Assembly: GCA_934446485.1 (NCBI GenBank)
Contig: CAKSEM010000007.1
Coordinates: 1 to 19,462 of the forward strand
Direction of reading: 5' to 3'
DNA: 19,462 nucleotides
Source: an uncultured Eubacteriales bacterium
GTDB lineage: Bacteria; Bacillota; Clostridia; Oscillospirales; CAG-272
Part shown: positions 1 through 8,305 of the stretch, piece by piece
How the letters are laid out: each line of letters starts with the position of its first letter
Position numbering within the stretch: the stretch's first letter is position 1
The notes under the pieces: model-generated
What the model was told of the DNA's origin: nothing
Databases searched by the model: none
Seen by the model: the letters and a program-made list of their open reading frames with translations, nothing else
Translations under genes and position numbers: made by a program

Positions 1-10
1 GAGGGGCAGC

Positions 11-80
11 TTCCGGGGAGGGGGAACGCCTCCCCGGAAGGCTTTCTTTGTTCTCTTTCTTTCACGAAAGAAAGAGAGAA
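11..80. repeat. Two adjacent hairpins (palindromic element or terminator pair)
   Basis: Two inverted repeats lie side by side. The first has perfect 11-bp arms at 11-21 and 29-39 around a 7-base loop and is GC-rich. The second has perfect 12-bp arms at 52-63 and 66-77, made only of a pyrimidine strand against a purine strand (CTTT/AAAG repeats). They lie beyond the probable terminator of the topoisomerase gene, so they may terminate a gene outside the window or belong to a dispersed intergenic palindrome. One copy cannot decide between these. Confidence 0.55.
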
Positions 81-136
81 CTAACCGTGATCCAGAAAGC
101 TGTCGCAGATAAGTAGCAGCACAGAAGAAACACGAC

Positions 137-162
137 GGGCGTCCTCTTAGAAGAGTACGCCC
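137..162 (-). terminator. Probable terminator of the topoisomerase B gene
   Basis: A 12-bp stem with one mismatch (arms 137-148 and 151-162) lies 11 bases past the stop of the minus-strand gene ending at 174. Read on the minus strand, the hairpin is followed by a T-rich stretch (GTTTCTTCT) but not a pure T run. The tiny drawn loop means the top pairs are probably open. Confidence 0.55.
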
Positions 163-173
163 ATCGACAAAAT

Positions 174-2171
174 TCAAAATGCATCGGCCTTTTCTATATA
201 TTCAGATCCGTGAAGCGCAATAAACTCTTTGCGCTCCGGCAGATCATCACCGAGCAGTGTTTCAAATATATACGCCGTCTTCTCGGCATCGGCACGCGTC
301 ACGCGAATCAACCGCCGCGTTTCGGGATTCATCGTAGTCTGCCACATCATATCAGGCTCGTTTTCACCGAGTCCCTTTGAGCGTTGAAGCGTGTATTCTC
401 CCGGCTTTATGTCTGCAATGATCGCCGCCTTTTCAGGCTCATTGTACGCAAACAGCGTTTCCTTCTTTGTCGTAATCTCATACAGAGGAGACTCAGCAAT
501 GTACACTCGCCCCTCGTCAATCAGCGTCGGCAACAGCCGATAAAACATCGTAAGGATCAGCGTGCGTATCTGAAATCCGTCCTCGTCCGCATCGGTACAT
601 ATAATAATCTTAGACCACCGAAGCTGTGAAAGATCGAACGGAACGATGTCGCCCTTGACCTTACCCTTTATTTCTACCCCGCATCCAAACAGCCTCAAAA
701 GATCCACGATTATATCATTCTTAAATATCTTGTCGTATGTTGCCTTGAGACAGTTGAGCGTTTTTCCGCGCACAGGAATGATCGCCTGAAAGTCCGCATT
801 CCGTCCGAGCTTACACGACGTGAGTGCCGAGTCGCCCTCAACAATGTAGAGCTCCCTTCTGTCGGGATCCTTTGAGCGGCAGGACACGAACTTCTCGATC
901 CGATTCGTTGCATCCATCCCGCCCGACAATTTTTTCTTCAGATTGAGTCTTGCGCTCTCTGCACTCTCGCGTGAGCGCTTGTTGATGAGTACCTGTGAGA
1001 TAAGCCTGTCGGTGTCCGCAGGATTCTCGGCAAAGTATATCTCCAACTGTTCCTTCATGAACGATGTCATTGCTTCCGCAATAAACGTGTTCGTGATCGC
1101 CTTTTTCGTCTGATTTGCATATGACGTCTGCGTGGAAAAGGAGTTGGTAATGAGTATGATGCAGTCCTCGATATCCGCAAAGGTGATCTTTGACTCGTTC
1201 TTGTTGTACTTACCCATCGAGCGCAGCTTTTTGTCAATAGCATAGGTAAACGCCGTCTTTACCGCTCGCTCCGGAGAACCGCCGTGCTCAAGGTAGCTTG
1301 AGCAGTGGTAGTATTCGAGGACGTGCACCGTCTTTGACATACAGAACGCGATATCGCATTTCAGCTTATAGTCCGGCATATCCTCGCGGTCACGACCGCG
1401 CGCCTCAAGGTGCCACAGGGTCGTCTTGGTCTCGGCAGTATCTCCTGCGATCTCCGCCACATAATCGACGAGACCGTTCTCATAGAAGAATTCCGATTCT
1501 TCAAATGAGCCGTCCTCTGTCTGCCAACGGAAGATGAACTTTATTCCGGAATTAACGACCGCCTGACGCTTCAGCATATCCGTATAGTATTCACGCGGAA
1601 TATCGATATCCGTAAATACCTCGAGATCGGGCTTCCAGTGCTGCACGGTTCCGCGGCGCCGTTCACGACGGTCAAGATCGCGAACACGCAGCTCGCCTAT
1701 CGGTTCGCCGCGACGGAAGTCCATCTCGGACAGGTGCTCACCGTCATATGAGCGCACGGAGAAGTATTCGCTTGCGTACTGCGTAGCGCAGGCGCCGAGT
1801 CCGTTGAGCCCGAGCGAATATTCATAAGCTGAATCGTCGCTGTTGTTGTTGTACTTTCCGCCGGCGTAAAGTTCGCAGTACACGAGCTCCCAGTTATACC
1901 GACCCTCGCGCTCATTCCAACCGAGCGGAAGTCCGCGTCCGTGGTCCTCTACTGATATGGAACGATCATTGTAAGCGGTGACGGTGATCACGTCGCCGAA
2001 TCCCTCGCGTGCCTCATCGACGGAGTTTGAGACGATCTCAAAGACCGAATGTTCACATCCTTCAAGCCCGTCTGAGCCGAATATGACTGCGGGACGGCGG
2101 CGAACACGGTCGGCGCCCTTCAATGATGTGATCGACTGATCGTTATACTGAGTAGTCTGCTTCTTTGGCAT
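174..2171 (-). CDS. Divergent type IIA DNA topoisomerase subunit B (GyrB/ParE-like)
   Basis: ATP-hydrolysing subunit of a type IIA topoisomerase; its partner would be a GyrA/ParC-type cleavage subunit. The start is ATG at 2169-2171 (665 residues), because a perfect promoter at 2250-2278 would start RNA near 2243, too close to the earlier GTG at 2237, and AAGGA precedes this ATG. The GHKL ATPase domain shows the catalytic Glu in FEIVSNSVDEA (about residue 45), DHGRGLP (about 76), AGGKYN, SLGLNGLG and the QTK loop (about 354). The TOPRIM domain shows EGDSA (about 445) and DADEDG (about 527), so the metal ligands are kept. Departures from normal GyrB/ParE are GLHGVG to GLNGLG, EGDSAGG to EGDSALT and KGLGEM to KGLGEN. 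It looks like an extra paralogue rather than the housekeeping GyrB. No A-subunit gene is adjacent within the window. Confidence 0.88.
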   Translation of the reverse strand: MPKKQTTQYNDQSITSLKGADRVRRRPAVIFGSDGLEGCEHSVFEIVSNSVDEAREGFGDVITVTAYNDRSISVEDHGRGLPLGWNEREGRYNWELVYCELYAGGKYNNNSDDSAYEYSLGLNGLGACATQYASEYFSVRSYDGEHLSEMDFRRGEPIGELRVRDLDRRERRRGTVQHWKPDLEVFTDIDIPREYYTDMLKRQAVVNSGIKFIFRWQTEDGSFEESEFFYENGLVDYVAEIAGDTAETKTTLWHLEARGRDREDMPDYKLKCDIAFCMSKTVHVLEYYHCSSYLEHGGSPERAVKTAFTYAIDKKLRSMGKYNKNESKITFADIEDCIILITNSFSTQTSYANQTKKAITNTFIAEAMTSFMKEQLEIYFAENPADTDRLISQVLINKRSRESAESARLNLKKKLSGGMDATNRIEKFVSCRSKDPDRRELYIVEGDSALTSCKLGRNADFQAIIPVRGKTLNCLKATYDKIFKNDIIVDLLRLFGCGVEIKGKVKGDIVPFDLSQLRWSKIIICTDADEDGFQIRTLILTMFYRLLPTLIDEGRVYIAESPLYEITTKKETLFAYNEPEKAAIIADIKPGEYTLQRSKGLGENEPDMMWQTTMNPETRRLIRVTRADAEKTAYIFETLLGDDLPERKEFIALHGSEYIEKADAF

Positions 2172-2249
2172 ACATTTCAGATCCTTTTCTGTATTATTAT
2201 CCTTAGTCAGCGGCAGCGGCGCATCTGCTGCGCCCACGCTCCCATAATA

Positions 2250-2278
2250 ATTATATCAGTTTCCGCCCGTTCTGTCAA
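2250..2278 (-). promoter_or_regulatory. Consensus SigA promoter of the topoisomerase gene
   Basis: On the minus strand TTGACA (2273-2278) is followed by a 17-base spacer and TATAAT (2250-2255), a perfect match to the SigA consensus at both hexamers with ideal spacing. It directs transcription into the topoisomerase B gene with a leader of about 70 bases, so this gene is its own transcription unit. Confidence 0.85.
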
Positions 2279-2312
2279 AAGTTTTCTGTCGAGCACCGGA
2301 ATAAACAGACTG

Positions 2313-2355
2313 AGTCCGGCACACGGCACGGTTAAACCGTGCCGTATGCCGGACT
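2313..2355 (-). terminator. Long hairpin after the Gfo/Idh/MocA gene
   Basis: Arms 2313-2332 and 2336-2355 form a 20-bp stem with a single mismatch and a 3-base loop. It starts 43 bases past the stop of the minus-strand oxidoreductase gene and just upstream of the next gene's promoter. Only a short, interrupted T stretch follows on the minus strand, but the stem is strong. An A run on the other side could let it act on the plus strand as well. Confidence 0.65.
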
Positions 2356-2398
2356 GAAAAACATCTATTTTCCCGCATTCTGCCAACTGAGAGCCCCG

Positions 2399-3646
2399 TC
2401 AGTCGTCAAGGGTCGCCTCCTGCGCAGTTTCCGAAAGGGCACTCGGCCGTATCGGAGACGGACGGTCACAGCGCGTTGTCATCTCATATATACGTCCCGT
2501 GCGGCAGGACTCACCGATTCCATGGATAATTTCGATCGCGTGAAGCCCTATATCGTAATGGCAGCGCGGGCGGCGTCCGTTTATGAGTGCATAGCACATA
2601 TCCGCCAGCCCTACGCCGCGGCTCGACGAGTAAAATCCGTGAAGAAGCGGAAGCACGACCTCCTGTTCGGGAAGCGATTCACCGAGTCTCTGCTCATCGT
2701 CCTCATCCGCCGCAGCTCCGTCCACCACATTCGACCTCGGCATCTCGCCGGGTACGATCATCTCGCGTGTCGGCGCAGCGCCTGCACGTATCACGCTGAT
2801 CCTGTCGCTGAAGCCGTTCGGATCTCCGAGGTTCATCGTTCCGTCGGTTCCGGTCACCTGGAAAGCGTGGCTGGACGAAGAGTCCGAAGAAATATGGAAC
2901 GTTCCGAGAACACCGGATTCAAACTCAAGTGCCGCCATAAGCGTCGTAGGCGTGTTGACCTCAAATGTCTCGCCATACTTCGGGTGCTTCGGGTTTGAAT
3001 ATGTACGCTGAGGCACAAGATTGCCGCCGAAGCCCGTCACACGGCGAACCGAGCCGAAAAGATTGATCATCTCGTGGAGGTAGTATCCGCCGAGATCGAA
3101 CGGAAATCCGCCGCCGTAGTGGAGCGGGAAGAAGAAATACTTCGGCGCCAGATCGAAGAACGGTGTGTTCGGATCGTAATGAGCCGTGCACTGTGCATGT
3201 ACGGTAACGGGCTTGCCGATTATCCCGTCGTCGATATACTTCCGTGCAGACTGCTCCCACGCGCCGAGGAACGTATCGGGTGCGGTCGTGAACATCACTC
3301 CGTTTTCCTCGGCAAGTCTTGAGAGTTCCATTGCCTCCTCAAACGTAGGCGCCATCATCTTTTCGCAGTATACGTGCTTACCGTGCTTCATAGCCTCAGA
3401 GGATATGAGAAAGTGCGACTCGGGATATGTGAGATTTACTATAACCTCTATCTCGGGATCGTTCATCATCTCCTCGGTGGTCATCTTACGTATTCTGTAG
3501 CGGTCAACCATATACTGTGCTCTGGAATCTATCTGATCCGCGCACGCCACCACATCGATCACGTTAAACTTATACATCATGTTGTCCATATATGTTCCGC
3601 GGCAGATACCGCCGCAGCCGACAACTCCGACCTTAATACGTCTCAT
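2399..3646 (-). CDS. Gfo/Idh/MocA family NAD(P)-dependent oxidoreductase
   Basis: Predicted cytoplasmic dehydrogenase acting on a sugar, cyclitol or related polyol; the substrate cannot be read from sequence. The N-terminal Rossmann fold opens with GVVGCGGI (residues 7-14). The family Lys appears in the EK pair at 95-96, where the usual EKP is EKMMAP. The C-terminal catalytic stretch GGGFPFDLGGYYLHE (178-192) has the expected Asp and His (D184, H191). Length 415 is at the upper end for the family, with an acidic loop DEDDEQ late in the protein. The ATG has AAGGAG at a good distance. It lies downstream of a sugar-transport ATPase on the same strand, which fits carbohydrate catabolism, but a large hairpin between them suggests they are not simply co-transcribed. 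Confidence 0.88.
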   Translation of the reverse strand: MRRIKVGVVGCGGICRGTYMDNMMYKFNVIDVVACADQIDSRAQYMVDRYRIRKMTTEEMMNDPEIEVIVNLTYPESHFLISSEAMKHGKHVYCEKMMAPTFEEAMELSRLAEENGVMFTTAPDTFLGAWEQSARKYIDDGIIGKPVTVHAQCTAHYDPNTPFFDLAPKYFFFPLHYGGGFPFDLGGYYLHEMINLFGSVRRVTGFGGNLVPQRTYSNPKHPKYGETFEVNTPTTLMAALEFESGVLGTFHISSDSSSSHAFQVTGTDGTMNLGDPNGFSDRISVIRAGAAPTREMIVPGEMPRSNVVDGAAADEDDEQRLGESLPEQEVVLPLLHGFYSSSRGVGLADMCYALINGRRPRCHYDIGLHAIEIIHGIGESCRTGRIYEMTTRCDRPSPIRPSALSETAQEATLDD

Positions 3647-3690
3647 TTGAATCTCCTTAAATATTCTGCCGTTTCTGCGGAAATTTCAGC

Positions 3691-3717
3691 CCGGAGCCTG
3701 CATTACAGGCACTTCCG
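3691..3717 (-). other. Small hairpin in the leader of the oxidoreductase gene
   Basis: A nested inverted repeat lies about 45 bases upstream of the oxidoreductase start. An inner GCCTG/CAGGC stem (3696-3700 and 3706-3710) is enclosed by CCGGA/TCCGG, with three unpaired bases on one side. I see no convincing promoter in 3647-3761, so this may be a leader structure on read-through RNA. Function unknown. Confidence 0.3.
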
Positions 3718-3761
3718 GTGATTTGTTCTTCATCGCATACAGCCGGTTCGATAACGCGAAA

Positions 3762-3808
3762 GACCCGCGGGACGCATCCGAAAAGTGCGGAATGCGAGCC
3801 CACGGGTC
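3762..3808 (-). terminator. Probable terminator after the MsmK-type ATPase
   Basis: Outer arms 3762-3771 and 3799-3808 (10 bp, one mismatch) enclose a second stem made by 3772-3780 and 3788-3796, giving one long hairpin 22 bases past the stop of the minus-strand ATPase gene. Only a short T-rich tail (TCTTTCG) follows, so termination may be partial. Confidence 0.5.
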
Positions 3809-3830
3809 ATATCTATTGTCCGTTGGCTGC

Positions 3831-4943
3831 TCAGTGGAGGATGCAGCGCTCCGTCTCCTTGTCGAAGAAGTGGACGCGCGACATATCGAACGCAATGTTC
3901 ACGATATCGCCGGCGCGGGTCTTAGAGCGCGGCGAAACACGGGCAATGAGGTTCGTCTCATCAGATACGAGGTACAGATAGATCTCAGCACCCATGAGCT
4001 CGGTGACCTCAACGTCCGCCTCGATGATCGAATCGGGCATAGCGCGCAGATGGGCGTCATCGTCGTGTATGCACTCGGGGCGAATACCGATGATAACCTC
4101 ACGGCCGATATACTCCTGAAGCTCGGGAGCCTTAGCCTTGTCCTCGGGAACCTTGACCGAGTTAGCACCGAACGTCACATAGAGTCCGTCAGCCTTGCGG
4201 TCGAGAGTGCAGTTGATAAAGTTCATCTGAGGCGTGCCGATAAAGCCTGCAACGAAGAGGTTGACCGGTGCGTCGTAGAGGTTCTGCGGGGTGTCCACCT
4301 GCTGGATCAGACCGTCCTTCATGACGACGATACGCGTAGCCATCGTCATAGCCTCGACCTGGTCGTGCGTAACGTATACGAATGTCGTACCGACTCTCTG
4401 ATGGATCTTCGTAAGCTCGGTTCTCATCGCCGCACGGAGCTTAGCATCGAGGTTCGAGAGAGGCTCGTCAAGAAGGAATACCTTCGGGTTACGGACGATC
4501 GCACGTCCGAGCGCAACACGCTGCTTCTGACCGCCGGAAAGAGCCTTCGGGCGTCTCTCAAGGAGGTGAGATATATCGAGGATGCGTGCAGCCTCCTCAA
4601 CGCGGCGCTTGATCTCCTCCTTCGGAGTCTTGCGCAGCTTCAGTCCGAATGCCATGTTGTCAAACACGGTCATGTGCGGATAAAGAGCGTAGTTCTGGAA
4701 CACCATCGCGATATCGCGATCCTTAGGTGCCACATCGTTTACAAGGCGGTCACCTATGAAGAGCTCACCCTCGGTGATCTCCTCAAGTCCCGCAATCATA
4801 CGGAGAGTCGTGGACTTACCGCATCCGGAAGGACCGACGAGGATGAGGAATTCCTTATCCTTGATATCGAGACAGAAGTCGGATACAGCGGTGACTCCGC
4901 CCGGATACTTCTTATAGATGTGTCTGAGTGAAAGGCTTGCCAT
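3831..4943 (-). CDS. msmK: Sugar ABC transporter ATP-binding protein, MsmK/UgpC type
   Basis: ATPase that powers carbohydrate import through MalFGK-type (CUT1) permeases, acting as a dimer on the inner face of the membrane. Walker A GPSGCGKST is at residues 37-45, the Q-loop Gln at 83, signature LSGGQKQ at 135-141 and Walker B/DEP at 156-161. An H-loop (VTHDQ) follows. The C-terminal part has the OB/TOBE fold typical of MalK, with IGIRPECIH. The length (370) is normal. The start is ATG with AAAGGAG 11 bases upstream. No permease or binding protein lies beside it, which fits the Gram-positive pattern in which one MsmK serves several sugar transporters encoded elsewhere. It has its own likely promoter at 4990-5018. 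Confidence 0.93.
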   Translation of the reverse strand: MASLSLRHIYKKYPGGVTAVSDFCLDIKDKEFLILVGPSGCGKSTTLRMIAGLEEITEGELFIGDRLVNDVAPKDRDIAMVFQNYALYPHMTVFDNMAFGLKLRKTPKEEIKRRVEEAARILDISHLLERRPKALSGGQKQRVALGRAIVRNPKVFLLDEPLSNLDAKLRAAMRTELTKIHQRVGTTFVYVTHDQVEAMTMATRIVVMKDGLIQQVDTPQNLYDAPVNLFVAGFIGTPQMNFINCTLDRKADGLYVTFGANSVKVPEDKAKAPELQEYIGREVIIGIRPECIHDDDAHLRAMPDSIIEADVEVTELMGAEIYLYLVSDETNLIARVSPRSKTRAGDIVNIAFDMSRVHFFDKETERCILH

Positions 4944-4989
4944 TTAATATTTCTCCTTTGGGAACCGAAAGTCAAATTAATACGTATAT

Positions 4990-5018
4990 ATTGTAGCAGA
5001 TAGTGCCGACTTTTTAAA
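4990..5018 (-). promoter_or_regulatory. Likely promoter of the MsmK-type ATPase gene
   Basis: On the minus strand TTTAAA (5013-5018) is followed by a 17-base spacer and TACAAT (4990-4995), close to the SigA -10. It lies 46 bases upstream of the start codon in an AT-rich stretch that contrasts with the GC-rich genes around it. The -35 matches only four of six bases. Confidence 0.55.
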
Positions 5019-5113
5019 GAGGCTATTCCTCCAAATTTGCACGCCCGTTTTTGTAGAATGTGCACATATTGTCGCACTGTCGGGTGTAAATCAAACGATT
5101 TTGGACGCCGAAC

Positions 5114-5132
5114 ATTCTAATTTTATTAGAAT
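5114..5132 (-). terminator. AT-rich hairpin at the end of tex (weak terminator)
   Basis: A perfect 8-bp stem (5114-5121 with 5125-5132) and 3-base loop begins on the last base of the tex stop codon. It contains only two G:C pairs and has no T run after it on the minus strand. It could equally be an operator-like palindrome upstream of the ATPase gene. Confidence 0.3.
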
Positions 5133-7291
5133 CACCCGTTTGCAAGTCCCTTCATCGAGAGCCCGATCCTGCCGCGAGCACGATCGATACTCTTCACTCT
5201 CACCTTCACCTGCATACCTACGGAGAGCACCTCCGACGGATGCTTTATGAATCGATCGGAGATCTCGGAAATGTGCACGAGTCCGTCCTGATGCACGCCG
5301 ATATCGACGAATGCACCGAAATCTATGACATTGCGCACCACTCCTTCAAGCTCCATCCCCTCGGTAAGCTCGTCAATCGACAACACACGCTCGCGCAGCA
5401 CCGGCTGCGGCAGAGAGTCGCGCACGTCGCGTCCGGGCTTTGCAAGCTCCGCGGCTATATCGCGCAGCGTCGGCACTCCGCAGCCAAGCGACGCAGCCAA
5501 ATCCTCCTCTCCGCGGCGGCGCACCTCCTCGGGGAGAGACGACAGGCGGCATGCACGCACATCTTCCTCGGTATAACCGAGGACGGAGAGAAGCGAGGAC
5601 GCAGCGCCGTATGACTCCGGATGGACTCCGGTATTGTCAAACACCTCGTCGGACCCCGGCACTCTGAGAAAGCCGGCCGCCTGCTCGTACGCCTTGGCGC
5701 CGAAGCGCGGCACGCGCATGACGTCTGCACGTGAGCGGAACGCTCCGTTTGCATCGCGGTACTTGACTATATTTTTTGCCGATGTCATATTGATGCCGGC
5801 TATATATGAAAGAAGAGAGTACGATGCGGTGTTCAGATCGACGCCGACTGCGTTTACGCAGCTCTCGACGACACCCGACAAAGCCTCATCGAGACGCGAG
5901 GCCTTCATATCGTGTTGATACTGTCCGACACCTATCGATTTCGGATCAATCTTGACGAGCTCCGACAGCGGATCCTGAAGCCGCCTTGCGATAGATACCG
6001 CAGAGCGCTGCGTTACGTCGAAATCCGGAAATTCCTCGGCTCCCAGCTTCGATGCCGAATATACCGACGCCCCGGCCTCGGACACTATCGTATACTTCGT
6101 ATCCGACTTCATCTCCGAGAGGAGATCTGCTATGAACATCTCGCTCTCACCCGACGCCGTACCGTTGCCGATCGCCACGACATCGACGCCGTGACGACGG
6201 ATCAGCCCCTCGGTTATCCGTTTAGCCTCGGCTATCCGTTCGTGCGGCTTCGTCGGATATATGACGGCGGTCTCAAGCACCATGCCGGTCGCATCGACCA
6301 CTGCGAGCTTGCAGCCCGTACGATATCCTGGGTCGTAACCCAGAACGACGCGCCCCTTGAGAGGTGCTTGCATGAGCAGACCGCGGAGGTTTTGGGAAAA
6401 GAGAGAGATCGCAGACTCAGATGCACGTTCAAAAAGCTCCGAGCGTATCTCACGCTCGATCGACGGTGCGATGAGCCTGTCGTAGCTGTCCGCAACGGTC
6501 TCCGACATCAGCTCACCTGCCGGGCTCGATCTGTCAGTCACGACGCGGCGTTTTATCTCTCCGAGCTCCCTCTCGCGATCGACTGTGACCGATACACGCA
6601 GCACACCCTCGCGTTCCGCACGATTCAGTGCAAGCACCCTGTGCGGCGGGATCTTGGCGATAGGCTCGGAATATTCGTAATACTGCTCATAAACAGCTCC
6701 GTCCTTGAGTTTTTTGGACTCAAGAGAGCCGCAGCGGGCGGTGCTCTCGCGTACCGCGCGTCGGATCGCCGCATCGTCGGAAATGTCCTCTGCAATTATA
6801 TCGCAGGCACCGGCGAGAGCAGCCCCGACATCAGGCACCTCCGCCTCTTCGTTTATGTACGCCTCGGCAATACTGTCGAGGGGCGCGCCGTAATCGCGCT
6901 TTTGCTCCATAATAAGCGCAGCAAGCCCCTCAAGCCCGCGCTCTCTGGCTATCGACGCACGTGTACGTCGCTTCGGTCGGAACGGACGGTAGATATCGTC
7001 GATCTCCGTCAACGTTTCGGCACCGTTGAGAGACGCCGATATCTCGTCGGTCAGCTTGTCCTGCCCGGCGATCAACTCGCGCACCTCCTCGCGCCGCGCC
7101 TCAAGTCCCCTGAGGTACGAGAGTCTCTCTGACAGGCGTCGGAGCTGCTCATCATCGAGCCCTCCCGTCACCTCTTTGCGATAGCGCGATATGAACGGTA
7201 CCGTATTGCCTGCGTCGAGAAGTTCGACCGCAGCATCGGTCTGCCGCAGCTTTATCCCAAGCTCATGTGAAATTCTTTCATTTATATTCAT
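5132..7291 (-). CDS. tex: Tex-family S1 RNA-binding protein
   Basis: Cytoplasmic nucleic-acid-binding protein of the Tex/Spt6-like family, linked in other bacteria to transcription. From the ATG at 7289-7291 the protein has 719 residues, normal for the family. The frame stays open further upstream, but that stretch does not resemble Tex, and this ATG has GGAG 8 bases before it. Family features in order: the helical N-terminus with RQTDAAVELLDAGNTVPFISRYRKE; the YqgF/RNase H-like fold starting VVLGYDPGYRTGCK (about residue 315); the helix-hairpin-helix region around SYIAGINMTSAKNIVKYR; and a C-terminal S1 domain (about 640-715) with DFGAFVDIGVHQDGLVHISE. It is the last gene of the minus-strand cluster, 150 bases after rsuA. 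Confidence 0.95.
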   Translation of the reverse strand: MNINERISHELGIKLRQTDAAVELLDAGNTVPFISRYRKEVTGGLDDEQLRRLSERLSYLRGLEARREEVRELIAGQDKLTDEISASLNGAETLTEIDDIYRPFRPKRRTRASIARERGLEGLAALIMEQKRDYGAPLDSIAEAYINEEAEVPDVGAALAGACDIIAEDISDDAAIRRAVRESTARCGSLESKKLKDGAVYEQYYEYSEPIAKIPPHRVLALNRAEREGVLRVSVTVDRERELGEIKRRVVTDRSSPAGELMSETVADSYDRLIAPSIEREIRSELFERASESAISLFSQNLRGLLMQAPLKGRVVLGYDPGYRTGCKLAVVDATGMVLETAVIYPTKPHERIAEAKRITEGLIRRHGVDVVAIGNGTASGESEMFIADLLSEMKSDTKYTIVSEAGASVYSASKLGAEEFPDFDVTQRSAVSIARRLQDPLSELVKIDPKSIGVGQYQHDMKASRLDEALSGVVESCVNAVGVDLNTASYSLLSYIAGINMTSAKNIVKYRDANGAFRSRADVMRVPRFGAKAYEQAAGFLRVPGSDEVFDNTGVHPESYGAASSLLSVLGYTEEDVRACRLSSLPEEVRRRGEEDLAASLGCGVPTLRDIAAELAKPGRDVRDSLPQPVLRERVLSIDELTEGMELEGVVRNVIDFGAFVDIGVHQDGLVHISEISDRFIKHPSEVLSVGMQVKVRVKSIDRARGRIGLSMKGLANG

Positions 7292-7441
7292 ATTATACTC
7301 CGTTCCGCCGTCTGATCGGCGATGCAAGCAGTGCTGAAATTCTGCCGTGTTCTTCGGTGACTGCGGCAAATGTTCGAAAGGCGCAATGCGTGATCCAACA
7401 GCAAGGGGCACCAGTTTCCGTCCCGTCGATCATACGGCAGC

Positions 7442-8146
7442 CTATTCCCCGGAGGCGGCCTCAAGAGAATCTATCTCCGTCCCGTCAAGCTCGCGCCACT
7501 CTCCGCGCCGCAATGCCGGATCTAGCTTCAGCGGACCGAACCCGATCCGCTCAAGATATTCGATCCGTGAGCCGACGGACTCCATCATGCGTTTTATCTG
7601 ATGAAATTTTCCCTCGGATATACCTATCTCTCCCGACACCGGCGAGTCGAGACGCACCTCGGCGGGAGACGTCACAAAGTCGCCGAGGCTGACGCCTCGC
7701 CTCAGCGATTCGACAGCTGCTTCGTCGAGCGGCGCAGCGACGCAAAAGCGGTAAGTCTTTGTAACATGGCGGCGCGGTGAAAGCAGGCGATGCGCCCGCT
7801 CGCCGTCGTTCGTTATGAGCAGGAGGCCCACCGTGTCGATATCGAGCCTGCCGCACGGAAATCCTCCCGCGCGGGTGTACTCATCCGGCAAAAGCCGCAT
7901 GACCGAGCGTTCGTCGTCCTCGGTCGAACTGACATAGCCAGACGGCTTATTAAGCATTATGTAAAAGTATTTTCGATACCGGACGCAGACTCCGTCGAGT
8001 GACACCGTATCGTGTTCGGGTTCGATATGCACTGACGGCAGCCGCACCGTCTCGCCGTTCACCGTTATTCTCCCCGCACGCGCCGCGGCGGAGCATTCTC
8101 TCCGCGTCAGGCGTCCGACGGAGGTAAAAAATCTGTCAAGCCTCAC
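7442..8146 (-). CDS. rsuA: 16S rRNA pseudouridine synthase, RsuA family
   Basis: Isomerises a specific uridine in rRNA to pseudouridine; RsuA of E. coli acts on U516 of 16S rRNA, and the exact target here is inferred. A small S4 RNA-binding domain occupies residues 1-48 (MRLDRFFTSVGRLTRREC). The catalytic domain has LNKPSGYVSS and the active-site motif GRLDIDTVGLLL with catalytic Asp102, then EGKFHQIKRMM. Length 234 is normal. The start is GTG at 8144-8146 with GGAGG 11 bases upstream, and that ribosome site lies within the gap after the small membrane peptide, suggesting co-transcription. Confidence 0.92.
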   Translation of the reverse strand: MRLDRFFTSVGRLTRRECSAAARAGRITVNGETVRLPSVHIEPEHDTVSLDGVCVRYRKYFYIMLNKPSGYVSSTEDDERSVMRLLPDEYTRAGGFPCGRLDIDTVGLLLITNDGERAHRLLSPRRHVTKTYRFCVAAPLDEAAVESLRRGVSLGDFVTSPAEVRLDSPVSGEIGISEGKFHQIKRMMESVGSRIEYLERIGFGPLKLDPALRRGEWRELDGTEIDSLEAASGE

Positions 8147-8173
8147 TCTTTGTAATACCTCCGAAATCCGCCG

Positions 8174-8293
8174 TCAGGCGGCAAAATAATATACGGCGGC
8201 GAATGCGGCGAGAAGTATTGCCGCAGCAAGCCCGAGCATGAGCCCGATCGCAGCCGAACGGATAAATTTCGCAAAAAAATAATATGCTCGCAT
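8174..8293 (-). CDS. 39-residue single-span membrane peptide
   Basis: A short open frame, too small for most gene finders, with GGAGG 9 bases before ATG at 8291-8293. The product has an aromatic and basic N-terminus (MRAYYFFAKFIR) and a hydrophobic run of about 22 residues rich in Ala, Leu and Ile ending YYFAA, so it should be a single membrane span with the N-terminus inside by the positive-inside rule. It lies 27 bases before rsuA, on the same strand, and downstream of the RNHCP gene. A hairpin with a T run immediately precedes its ribosome site. I recognise no family. Evidence of coding is the ribosome site, the coherent hydrophobic profile and the position; a chance frame is possible. Confidence 0.55.
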   Translation of the reverse strand: MRAYYFFAKFIRSAAIGLMLGLAAAILLAAFAAVYYFAA

Positions 8294-8305
8294 ACAGAAA
8301 AACCT

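Noticed and set aside
2172..2237. Earlier GTG start of the topoisomerase B gene
   Set aside because: The consensus promoter at 2250-2278 would start RNA within a few bases of this GTG, leaving no ribosome site; the ATG at 2171 has one.
3723..4931. Long plus-strand open frame opposite the ABC ATPase
   Set aside because: It is fully antisense to a protein with intact Walker and signature motifs, resembles no known family, and results from the codon bias of the minus-strand gene.
5912..7132. Long plus-strand open frame opposite tex
   Set aside because: Antisense to a full-length, well-conserved Tex protein; composition is Arg/Leu/His-rich as expected for a shadow frame.
7292..7411. N-terminal extension of Tex by 40 residues
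   Set aside because: The extension does not resemble Tex, while the ATG at 7291 has a ribosome site and begins with the family's typical N-terminus.
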